A DNA stretch of 64,000 nt, taken from positions 1 through 64,000 of the forward strand of contig CAZGIM010000018.1 of assembly GCA_964525995.1 (NCBI GenBank), given 5' to 3'. Under the pieces are notes generated by a model that did not search any database, was not told the origin of the DNA, and worked only from the letters and a program-made list of their open reading frames with translations. Shown in pieces: positions 1-9,400 of the stretch (the stretch's first letter is position 1; each line of letters starts with the position of its first letter). The translations under genes were made by a program, and so were the position numbers. This stretch comes from CAIVAT01 sp964525995 (GTDB taxonomy: Bacteria; Bacteroidota; Bacteroidia; Bacteroidales; FEN-979).

Positions 1-25
1 GACTTCTCGAAAATCAATCCGTATT

Positions 26-1927
26 ATGTTACCCACTCAAAGTGACAAAGAACCGCGATTCCCGATATTGCCAAAATGTGTCGTTTTGCTTTCATCAAGA
101 AAAAAATACCCGGAATCCGGTAACAGGCCTTCAACTTGGTTGATCAATCATATTTCTGCTTCGGTAATTTTTATATTATTGACAGGATCGTCGCTTTATG
201 CTTCAGAATCGCCCTTCTCTTTCCTGGATAAGGCCATCAGGCATTATCAGATCGTAAAGTCGTCAGCCGGATCCCAGGCCGGGGAAAATGCTATTATTGA
301 TTCATTGCTGAAGGTCGACGCCATGGTAAATGATTTCAATAAAGCTTCCGATCTCTCATGGAGGATTGGGTTCTATCTTCTGGAACAGGGTAAACATGCC
401 GATGCACTTGATATCTTCCTTGACCTGAGGCATACCATGGAGTTGAAACAAGGAAAAACCGGTAATGAGCAGAAAAAAATGTCGTCGGTTCTGAATATCA
501 TCGGCGCCATTTACGAGGAGACCGGTTTATGGAACGAGGCTCTTGCGCTGTATATGAATTCCCTTCAGATCTGCAATGAGATCAACTACCAGCTTGGGAA
601 AGCAAAGATCTATAACAATATCGGGAAGATCTATTTCAACCGGCATGAAATGGGGAAGGCGGAGGGGCTGTTCAATAAAGCCATTGACATCAATAAGAAG
701 CTCAACATAAAATCTGAGCTTTTCAACAATTATAACAACCTGGGCGGCGTCTATAAAAAAATGAACAATCTCGACAAGGCCCTGGAGTACGCCCTCTTAG
801 CCTTGAATCAGCTTGACATGAATCATGATTTTTATGATCTGTCCATCGTATATTCAAACATAGGGAATCTTTACCAGGATATGAAGAATTACCCGGTTTC
901 CCTGACCTATTACCAGGAAGCTGCATCGATCCAACGCCATAAATTGTACAAGGGGGCTTTGATCCAGTCACTACTTTCAATGGCATCGCTTTACCAGCTC
1001 ATGAACAACCACCGATCGGCCACGGGATGCATTTCAGAAGCGCTGACCACGGCCGACCTTCTCGGAAACCCCTCTCAGAAGCTGATTGTTTTGCAGGAGG
1101 CAGCCCAGTATTATAATAAGAATCAGGATTTCAGGAGGGCTGCAGTTTTTTATGCGGACTATGTCACCCTGAATGATTCGCTGGAAGCGCTGAACAGCCT
1201 CACCAAGATAGAACAGATACAATCGGTTTATGAAGTCATCAATAAGGAGAAGGACAATAAAATCCTCCAGCAGCGGGTCAATCTCCAGGAGCTTGCCCTG
1301 CAGCGCCAGCGGATTGTCCTTCTGGCAGCGCTGATCATCTTCCTGGTACTTGCTTTCTTTCTTTTCAACCTCCAGCGGAACCGCCAACGTGAAAGAAAGA
1401 ATAATGCACTTATCGCAAAACAGACAGAACGGTTGTACCAAAAAGAGAAAGAGATACTCCTGCAGCAAGAACAGAACCTGAAGCTTGAACTGGATTACAA
1501 GAACCGCCAGCTCACCTCATATGCCCTTCACCTTGCCAGGAATAACGAGTTTATTTCGAAAACATCGAATGAGCTTAAACAGATCCTTCTGGGTATCAGC
1601 CCAAGAGATGTCGAGCGTTCGAACCGGGTACGGGAAATGCTTTCAGACCTTCAGCAATATTCTGCAGGAAACGACTGGGAGGAATTTCGCCTCTATTTTG
1701 AAGAAGTACACCAGTCGTTTGAGAAAAACCTCACCACTGTCTTCCCCGATCTTACTTCCAACGATAAAAAATTCTGCGCTTTGTTAAAGCTGGGACTGTC
1801 GACCAAGGATATAGCTTCTATTACCTTCCGCGAAATCCGCAGCGTAGAGTCGGCCCGGAACCGGTTGCGAAAGAAACTGAACCTATCGGCTGACGTCAAC
1901 ATCAATAAATTTCTTTCGCAATTTTAA
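26..1927 (+). CDS. TPR-repeat sensor/regulator with C-terminal LuxR-like HTH
   Basis: The protein has a hydrophobic N-terminal segment (about residues 38-60), then a run of tetratricopeptide repeats (about 90-400; motifs such as YNNIGKIYFNRHEMGKAEGL), one transmembrane helix (about 432-452), a coiled coil rich in Gln/Arg/Glu, and a C-terminal region (about 570-633, with LSTKDIASI and SVESARNRLRKKL) that resembles a LuxR/GerE-type helix-turn-helix. This matches a Bacteroidota family in which an extracytoplasmic TPR sensor is joined through the membrane to a cytoplasmic DNA-binding domain. The ligand and target genes are unknown; the downstream secreted protein is a possible target by proximity only. 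The reading frame is open to the window edge, so the true start may lie upstream of the ATG used here. A hydrophobic stretch 38 residues in suggests that a later start is also possible. Confidence 0.8.
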   Translation: MLPTQSDKEPRFPILPKCVVLLSSRKKYPESGNRPSTWLINHISASVIFILLTGSSLYASESPFSFLDKAIRHYQIVKSSAGSQAGENAIIDSLLKVDAMVNDFNKASDLSWRIGFYLLEQGKHADALDIFLDLRHTMELKQGKTGNEQKKMSSVLNIIGAIYEETGLWNEALALYMNSLQICNEINYQLGKAKIYNNIGKIYFNRHEMGKAEGLFNKAIDINKKLNIKSELFNNYNNLGGVYKKMNNLDKALEYALLALNQLDMNHDFYDLSIVYSNIGNLYQDMKNYPVSLTYYQEAASIQRHKLYKGALIQSLLSMASLYQLMNNHRSATGCISEALTTADLLGNPSQKLIVLQEAAQYYNKNQDFRRAAVFYADYVTLNDSLEALNSLTKIEQIQSVYEVINKEKDNKILQQRVNLQELALQRQRIVLLAALIIFLVLAFFLFNLQRNRQRERKNNALIAKQTERLYQKEKEILLQQEQNLKLELDYKNRQLTSYALHLARNNEFISKTSNELKQILLGISPRDVERSNRVREMLSDLQQYSAGNDWEEFRLYFEEVHQSFEKNLTTVFPDLTSNDKKFCALLKLGLSTKDIASITFREIRSVESARNRLRKKLNLSADVNINKFLSQF

Positions 1928-2050
1928 CAGGTGATTATCTGTTAGTTATCTGTCGTTGCCGTAGTAAATTTCCAGTCTTCATCTGCTTTGCCGTAGTAAG
2001 GATATGGTAAAAACGGCCTTAATCAGGAACCATATCTTTAGTTTTACAGT

Positions 2051-2067
2051 CCGGAAATTATTTCCGG
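2051..2067. promoter_or_regulatory. 7-3-7 perfect inverted repeat upstream of secreted protein gene
   Basis: CCGGAAA-TTA-TTTCCGG is a perfect palindrome 46 bases before the start of the next gene, with no T-tract after it. It could be an operator or a small leader hairpin. A weak -7-like TATCTTTA lies just upstream at about 2033. The function is inferred from position only. Confidence 0.35.
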
Positions 2068-2112
2068 GAGAAAACTATAAAGATTTGAGACAAACATAAA
2101 AAATCAAGCGTG

Positions 2113-5100
2113 ATGAAAAAACATTGGAATGTAGGGTTTTATTTACCGATAATGATCATGTTTTTCATGTTCCCGGTAAAATTTTTACAGGCACAGTGGA
2201 ACACAAACACCTCGGTAAATCTCCTGATATCAAACTTCCCGACGGCCGATCTGCACAGTGTTGCAACCACAGATGGCAAAACCTGGATTGCTTTTTATCA
2301 CCTGAATGGCGGCAATTATGATATGCGGGCTCAACTTCTCGATGCTAACGGCAACAAACTCCTGGGCCCCGATGGTATTCTGGTCAGCAACCAGACATCA
2401 GGATCTGCCACTTATGTTTTCAATGTATGTGTTGACGCTTCAAATAATTTAATTATCGGATTCCAATATGAATCAGGTAGTGATATGAATGCCGTCGTAC
2501 ACAAGATTTCGCAGTCGGGAGCTCAATTGTGGGGCTCCGGAGGGATTATTCTGGGTGCCGGACTGACTCCATACCCGGCGCCCTTGTCGAACGGCGAGGT
2601 GGTTGTTGCCTGGAGCGAATCGGTATCCAATACGGTCAACATCCAGAAGATCACCACCGGAGGAACACTTGCGTGGACAACGCCGGTTGTGGTTACCGTT
2701 GGCGCAACGAAAACATCACGCGGACAGGTCATAGGAAACCTTAACGGAAAGTTCACTGTTGTCTATCAAAAGAAAGGAAGTGGTGTCTCCACGACCCTCT
2801 ACGCCCAGCATTTCGATAATTCGGGCACCGCGCTTTATTCAGCGCTGCAGATCTGCAACCAGACCTCAAGCGCATCAAGGTATTACTCCATCGCAGCTAA
2901 CGGAGATACAACCTATTTCGGCTTTTATGTTTCACAGTCATCAAGGTTCAACTCGTTTCTCCAACGCATCAATCCATCAGGAACCATACCCTGGGGCATG
3001 AACGGGAGTAATTTCAACATTGCCACTTCATCTTCTGATCCATTCCAGGGACTAACCAATATTGCCCTTTCATCCTCGTCACCTTATGTATGGTCGGTTT
3101 GTACTTTCAGCAATACCAACCAGACACAATATGGCGTTTATGTCCAGAAATTTCTGAAAACAACCGGGGCAAGGCAGTTTACCGATTACGGGAAAGTTGT
3201 ATATCCCATCAGTTCAAGCAGTGATTACCAATCGGGTGAAATGATTCTTGTGAACGATACACCGATGTTCCTTTCTTATGATGTCAATGATATAATTTAT
3301 GCCACCCGTCTGGATGCTTCAGGAAATTTTGTATGGCCCGGCAACAGGGTTGAGATCAGTTCCACGACTGCAGGCGGATCCACACCAAAAATGCGCTTCG
3401 GCTTGAGCACCGATGGACCAAACAGGTGCGCGGGCGTATGGACTGAGAACAGGACCGGCGATTACATGGGTTATGCTCAGGGCATTTCGATCGGCGGACT
3501 CATTGGTGTCATCGTTGCCACACAGGGAGGTGTTCCCTCTACCATCACAACCAGCGGGGGAACCCTGCAAATGGTTGCAACGGTGCTTCCTGTAGCAGCC
3601 AGCCAGAATGTAACCTGGAATATTGTACCCGGAACAGGTAACGCCACGATCAGCGCAACCGGCCTGGTTACTGCAACTGGAAATGGGACAGTGTATGCAA
3701 AAGCAATTGCAGTCCAGGATGTCACCGTTAAAGATTCACTCCTGATCACCATTTCAGGACAGACCATCCTTAACCCGGTGGTGACAACGCTTGCGGCAAC
3801 AAATATTGCCCTGACCGCTGCAACCCTCAATGGTTCGGTAACCGCCAACTTCTATCCCACAACTGTTTCGTTCGACTGGGGAACTTCCACTGCTTATGGC
3901 AACACAATTGCTGCAACGCCATCTGTGGTAACCGGATCCTCCCCGGTGGCGGTACTTGCCAATCTGACAAGCCTTACCACGAACGTCACTTATCATTTTC
4001 GTTGTGTTGGTACCAGTTCAGCCGGCACTTTCACCGGAGCCGACCAGACTTTCATTCCGGGATGTCAAACCGTGGGATCCGCGGGAGCCATCACAGGACC
4101 AATAAGTGTATGCAACAACGCTACCGGTAACGTATATTCCGTATCTCCCATTCTGAATGCCACCAGCTATACCTGGACCGTTCCAACTGGCGCCACAATT
4201 GTAAGCGGACAAAATACGGCCAGCATCACCGTCACTTTCGGAACCTTATCAGGGAATATCACGGTTTACGGAAGTAATAATTGCAGTACCGGGACCACTT
4301 CAATCCTTGCCGTTACCACCAATTCCGGTCCTGTCCCAACCATCACGGGATCTGCCAGCCCCTGCCTGAATTCCGGGACAACCGCCTATACCACTGAGGC
4401 AGGAATGACCGGCTATACCTGGACCGTTTCAGCCGGTGGTACCATTACATCAGGAGCAGGAACAAACCAGATCGTCGTAAACTGGACCACCGCAGGAGCC
4501 CAATCGGTTAGTGTGAGTTACACCAATGCTTCCGGGTGTTCCGCACCATCCCCAACCAGCTATCCCATCGTCGTAAGCCCGTTACCTGCCGCTGCAGGAC
4601 CGATAACAGGATTGACAACTGTTTGCGCAGGAACAGCTGGTGTCAGCTATTCTGTTGACCCCATAGCCAATACTTCGGTTTATCTCTGGTCACTGCCACT
4701 TGGAGCTAACATCGCATCCGGGGCCAATACAAACAATATCACGGTTGATTTTTCAGCGACAACGACTTCAGGCGACATCACTGTTACTGGGAACAACATT
4801 TGCGGGAACGGGATCTCCGGCAATCTTCCTGTTACCGTTAACCCGATCCCGCCGGCGCCGGTTATCAGCCTTAGTTTTGTTTTACTGACAAGTAATGCTG
4901 CTTCCGGGAACCAGTGGTATTTCGATGGCAATCCGATCTCTGGCGCAACGGGTCAGACATACCTGGCCACTGCGAACGGATGGTACTGGGATAAGGTGAC
5001 CCTCAACGACTGCCCTTCAGATACTTCAAATCACATTTTCGTTGTGGTGGAGGGCCTGGATGAATTGCAGAATGAAAATGTGGCCATCAGCCCTGTTCCC

Positions 5101-5319
5101 AACGACGGACGCTTTTCTGTTTCCATAACCAACACATCGCTGAAAACATACTCCATCAGGATCTACAACCAAATCGGCGCATGTGTATATCAGGCCGATG
5201 ACTGCCAGGGCAATGAGCCAAAACCGGTCGATCTTCGCCCGGCAGCTACCGGATTGTACACGGTCGTTGTCAGAAATGTCTACAACATGATCACCAGGAA
5301 GATTCTGATCAGTAAATAA
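2113..5319 (+). CDS. Secreted Ig-like/PKD-like repeat protein with T9SS type A sorting domain
   Basis: A signal peptide (about residues 1-28, ending FLQAQ) precedes about 440 residues of propeller-like sequence with recurring QxxxxxG and W segments. A Big-2-like Ig domain follows (about 455-545, TTSGGTLQMVATV), then a fibronectin-like segment (about 550-650), then several PKD-like/Ig repeats with CAGTAGVSYSV and SYTWTVPTGA motifs. The last about 80 residues (NENVAISPVPNDGRFSV ... RKILISK) are a typical T9SS type A C-terminal domain, so the protein should cross the outer membrane by T9SS and be surface-bound or released. A GTG three bases upstream could also start translation; the ATG before KKHWNV is preferred because the signal peptide begins there. 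It stands alone between the TPR regulator and a convergent gene. The substrate or ligand is unknown. Confidence 0.85.
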   Translation: MKKHWNVGFYLPIMIMFFMFPVKFLQAQWNTNTSVNLLISNFPTADLHSVATTDGKTWIAFYHLNGGNYDMRAQLLDANGNKLLGPDGILVSNQTSGSATYVFNVCVDASNNLIIGFQYESGSDMNAVVHKISQSGAQLWGSGGIILGAGLTPYPAPLSNGEVVVAWSESVSNTVNIQKITTGGTLAWTTPVVVTVGATKTSRGQVIGNLNGKFTVVYQKKGSGVSTTLYAQHFDNSGTALYSALQICNQTSSASRYYSIAANGDTTYFGFYVSQSSRFNSFLQRINPSGTIPWGMNGSNFNIATSSSDPFQGLTNIALSSSSPYVWSVCTFSNTNQTQYGVYVQKFLKTTGARQFTDYGKVVYPISSSSDYQSGEMILVNDTPMFLSYDVNDIIYATRLDASGNFVWPGNRVEISSTTAGGSTPKMRFGLSTDGPNRCAGVWTENRTGDYMGYAQGISIGGLIGVIVATQGGVPSTITTSGGTLQMVATVLPVAASQNVTWNIVPGTGNATISATGLVTATGNGTVYAKAIAVQDVTVKDSLLITISGQTILNPVVTTLAATNIALTAATLNGSVTANFYPTTVSFDWGTSTAYGNTIAATPSVVTGSSPVAVLANLTSLTTNVTYHFRCVGTSSAGTFTGADQTFIPGCQTVGSAGAITGPISVCNNATGNVYSVSPILNATSYTWTVPTGATIVSGQNTASITVTFGTLSGNITVYGSNNCSTGTTSILAVTTNSGPVPTITGSASPCLNSGTTAYTTEAGMTGYTWTVSAGGTITSGAGTNQIVVNWTTAGAQSVSVSYTNASGCSAPSPTSYPIVVSPLPAAAGPITGLTTVCAGTAGVSYSVDPIANTSVYLWSLPLGANIASGANTNNITVDFSATTTSGDITVTGNNICGNGISGNLPVTVNPIPPAPVISLSFVLLTSNAASGNQWYFDGNPISGATGQTYLATANGWYWDKVTLNDCPSDTSNHIFVVVEGLDELQNENVAISPVPNDGRFSVSITNTSLKTYSIRIYNQIGACVYQADDCQGNEPKPVDLRPAATGLYTVVVRNVYNMITRKILISK

Positions 5320-5374
5320 TATCTCAGGGATTAAGAGTCTGCTTAAATTTCGTTCGTCAGGTGAAAACCTATCT

Positions 5375-5405
5375 ATTTACGATTGACATGATTTACGATT
5401 TACGA
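5375..5405 (+). repeat. Interspersed repeat TTTACGATT family, copy a
   Basis: The 31 bases here follow the pattern ATTTACGATT-GACATGA-TTTACGATTTACGA. They differ by one missing base from the copies at 22976 and 31412. The copy lies in a gap between convergent genes. Confidence 0.75.
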
Positions 5406-5469
5406 ATGAATTGTAGACCAGTTCCCGGACGAGTGATTATTTATACAGGTTGAGAAACGAAACCTGTTG

Positions 5470-5979
5470 TCAAGGGATCTCTATTTCCCGGGGATCGTCC
5501 GGGTTTCCAATAAAAAACCAATCCTCGGCGTCCATGGATGTGTTGGTGATCTTGTCGATGGGGACCTTCATGTATTTACCGGCTGCCGAAACCGCGACCG
5601 AGCCATCGGGCAGGAGGATTTCGCCGGTACCCTCGAAAAAGCGGTGATCATCCCTCGAAACCCGTCCCACGATACGAAGTTCGACACCGAGCGGTATGGG
5701 TTTCCGGTACTTGGTGGTCAGTTCAAGGGTCACCCCCCATACCTGATCCTCTTTGCCATTGGCAATAGCCCGTCCGATGGTCTCATCGAGTATGGTAGCT
5801 GCAAGTCCGCCATGCATACGGCCCGGGTAACTCTGGTGTTGTTCCGAAGGTGTGACGATGGCGACCAGTTCATTGGAATCGGTTTCATAAAAAGAGGCAT
5901 GGAGGCCGAAGTTATTTTCCAGCCCGCATACAAAACACATCCTCGAATTGTTTTGTTTCTTAGTAACCGAGCGTTTCAT
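5470..5979 (-). CDS. PaaI-family hotdog-fold thioesterase
   Basis: This 169-residue protein has the hotdog thioesterase signature GRMHGGLAATILDETIG (about residues 52-68), in which the HGG and the Asp/Glu of the helix shape the acyl-CoA site. It also has the N-terminal CFVCG pair common in this PaaI-like subgroup. The family hydrolyses acyl- or aryl-CoA thioesters; the substrate here cannot be told from sequence. The C-terminus is about 25 residues longer than the minimal fold. It is convergent with the T9SS protein and about 120 bp downstream of the next minus-strand gene, so it may share its transcript. Length and start are normal. Confidence 0.85.
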   Translation of the reverse strand: MKRSVTKKQNNSRMCFVCGLENNFGLHASFYETDSNELVAIVTPSEQHQSYPGRMHGGLAATILDETIGRAIANGKEDQVWGVTLELTTKYRKPIPLGVELRIVGRVSRDDHRFFEGTGEILLPDGSVAVSAAGKYMKVPIDKITNTSMDAEDWFFIGNPDDPREIEIP

Positions 5980-6102
5980 TTGTGAATAATTTTATATTTC
6001 ATTTGTCAAATGGAATATCCATTATTATCATTCACGATTTGCATGAACCAGGTTCCTATGGATATTTCATAGGAGATAATTTCCGGTAAAAATAGGATTT
6101 TT

Positions 6103-6354
6103 CTATGCCTCTTTTTCCTGCTCACTGTCTGTTAAAAACCCGGCAAGGATCGGTTCGGCTGCTTCCCGGTCTGCATCGCTGATGTACAGTTCGGATTCGG
6201 AAGGAAATCCGGTCACGAAACCGGCCAGCATGCCCGACTGGTAGTCGTTACGGATCATGGAGCTGATACCGGCCTCATCAAGGAGCGCCCGGAGGGCAAG
6301 GGCATCGATCTCCGAACCGGTAAAAATTCTGATGGTATGGTCGTGGTCGTTCAT
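6103..6354 (-). CDS. DUF2007 family small protein
   Basis: The 83-residue protein has the DUF2007 pattern: an opening beta strand (IRIFTGS), a helix (ALALRALLDEAGI), SSMIRNDY, then LYISDADREAAEPILAGF. The family has a ferredoxin-like, PII-resembling fold and is annotated as putative signal-transducing, but its function is unproven. No signal peptide or membrane segment is present. It sits on the minus strand between the giant surface-protein gene and the thioesterase, the spacing expected for a small housekeeping unit. Confidence 0.8.
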   Translation of the reverse strand: MNDHDHTIRIFTGSEIDALALRALLDEAGISSMIRNDYQSGMLAGFVTGFPSESELYISDADREAAEPILAGFLTDSEQEKEA

Positions 6355-6478
6355 GGGTGAATACGGAGGTTAAAGGCCAAACGTTTGGTTCAAAGATAAA
6401 ACAAATTTACAAAGGGTTCAAGGTCAAAGCAGATAGAGAAAGATACCGGCGTTTGAATATCTTATTCACTTGGGCAAT

Positions 6479-9400
6479 TCAGTCTTTTATGCATCTCGTC
6501 GAGAATGCATTGGAATGATTGGAATGATACCTCGACACACTGGGATTGATAATATTTATCCCGCGGGCAATTGATTCGCCAGGATTGAGGATGGTCGAGG
6601 TCCAGAAAAATGTCCCTTCATCCGGGAAAGCATATAGCATATTCTGATATAAAAGCCCTGACAATAGTGCGTTAAAGTTCGAATTTGCAACGGATTTCAA
6701 CGAATCACCTGCATTCCCGGGCCCTCCTGACGCCAGGACCATTGCTTCCCATTCCAACGCAGTAGCAATGTGCCATTCCGGGGGACACAATCCCTGGATG
6801 GGCTCAATAACCGAATACTGCATTAACTCATTCCATTGGTACAAGCCTCCCCACTGGGTACAATTATTCTCATTATTGGCAAAACAATATTTTTCAGGAA
6901 TACAATTATCATACTGCTGGTGAATCTGTGTGCACTGGATCCCATAATTCAGGTTTTCACGCATCCAGCATTTATTTCCAATCAATTGTGTTGTGTATAT
7001 CCGGTTGTCGCGTACATCCGTAAAACTCTCCCCGCAACTGAAATTTGCATTTGAAGGAAGTACCGTGATTTGCTGATTTGCACTATCTGAACATAAATGT
7101 ATGTTTGTATATGTATACATGACATTTGTTTGGTTCTGTGTCCCCGGAATCAGGGATGGATTAAACATTCCTCCCTGAACGCAATCACCAAAGTACATTC
7201 CTCCAAGTGGGAGACCTCCTTTCAATGGAAAAGGTCGTGAGGCATTTGTCGTCAGTAATGGACAAATATTTAAGGTAACGACAGGCTTGTCAAGCAAATG
7301 CATCACAAGTTCATTTGAAATGGCAGGATTTCCGGTTACACAGGAACCATTTGAAATCAAAACACAAGTAATCACATCCGATTCTATAGGAAGAAAGTTC
7401 AATTGTGAAGTACTATTTCCCGTAATCGCACCATTCACTTTCCATTGATAAACCGGTGCGTTCCCTCCGTTGACAGGGAAGGCTGTTATCGTTGCTGTAG
7501 CTCCCGCGCATAGTGGATTTTGGGCTGCAGTGATCGTAAGGCTTACTGCCGAGACAGGTATGACCTCCATGTTCAAAATATTCGAACTTGCAGGATTACC
7601 GCTCGGACAATTAATATTTGAAGAAAGAATGCATTGTACCTGGTCTCCGTTGGTTGGAACATAAGAGTATTCCGGAGTATTAATGCCTGTTGGAATGTTA
7701 TTGACTTTCCATTCAAAATCCGGAGAGGTTCCCGCATTGGTTGCTGTGGCTGTAATAGTCACTGTGCTTCCTGAACACAGGGGCACAGGAGAAACAGAGG
7801 TAATATTGACTGAAACTGGCAGATAGGGATTGGCAGTCATCCAGATTGTATTAGACAGCGCAGGGTTTCCATTCACGCAGTTTGCATTGGATAAAACCTC
7901 GCAGATTATTTCATCATGATTTGAAGGTGAATAGGAAAATTGTGAACTGTTAGAGCCGACATTCAAGCCATTGACCCTCCACTGATATGCCGGAACAGAC
8001 CCTCCATTCACAGTCATTGCCGAGTAATTTACTATTGTGCCTTCGCACACAGGCCCTTCCGGATTTGCAGTAATTGTCGCACCAACTGTCAACAATGGAG
8101 TCACCCCCATGGTTACCTGATTCGAAATTGCGTAATTGCTGATTGTACATACTTCGTTGGAAGTCAGTTCACAAGTAATGATATCCCCATCCGAGGGTAT
8201 TATGGTAATCACCGGCGTGTTAGTACCGACAATGGTTCCATTTACTTTCCAGAGATAAACAGGAGAAGTGCCCCCATGGGTTATCGTAGCGGTGAGGGTC
8301 ACCGTTTCACCTGAACAGACGGGGTTTCCCGATGTGGTAATAAAAATGGTCGGGGATACTAATGGGAGCACACCGATTACGATAAGATTTGAAACAACAA
8401 ATCCTTCTGTTGAACAAGGAAGGCTGGAGGTTAAGAGACACTTAACCTCATCACCATCTTGTGGAATAAATGTAAGCGTTGGTGTGTTTGAGCCAACGTT
8501 TATCGAATTGAGTTGCCATTGATAAACCGGTAATGTTCCGCCATTGACCGGGGAAGCAGTTACTGTAATTTCCGAGCCCGCACATACCGGATTTTCAGGA
8601 AGATTAATAGTTAGGCTGACGGGAAGGACCGGGTTTACCTCCATTTTTATGACATTGGACTTTGCAGGATTTCCGGTTGAACAGTTTTCATTGGAAATAA
8701 TTGTACAAAGGACGAGGTCGCCGTTACCCGGAACATAAGTGTAGGTAGGACTATTCGATCCGGTATTTGCCCCGTTGATCTGCCACTGATAGGCTGGAGC
8801 CGTCCCACCGTTGACCGGAAAAGCGGTATAGGACACTGCCGTTCCGGAGCATGCAGGATTCTCTGATGCAGTTATGGTTACACTCACCGGCAAGTTGCTG
8901 TTGACCGTCATCGTGATCGCATTCGATGTCGCCGGGCTTCCCGTAGCACAAGTAGCATTCGAAGTCAGAATGCAGGTGACAATGTCGTTATTTGACGGCG
9001 TATAGGTGTAGATTGGACTGTTCGTTCCCACATTCGAGCCATTAACCTGCCATTGGTAAACGGGTGATGATCCACCGTTGGTCGGTGTCGTCGTGAATGT
9101 GACACTTGTTCCTTCGCAGACTGGGTTTGCTGACGATATTACCGACACACTTACAGGCAGGTTGCTGTTGACCGTCATCGTGATCGCGTTCGAAGTAGCA
9201 GGGCTTCCCGTGGCACAGGTGATATTCGAAGTCAGAATGCAGGTGACTATATCATTATTCGATGGTGTGTAGGCGTAGTTCGAACTGTTGGTTCCCACAT
9301 TCGAGCCATTTACCTGCCATTGGTAAGCAGGTGATAACCCTCCATTGGTTGGGGTGGCTATATAAGTAACGCTGGTACCCTGGCAGACCGGGTTCTCTGA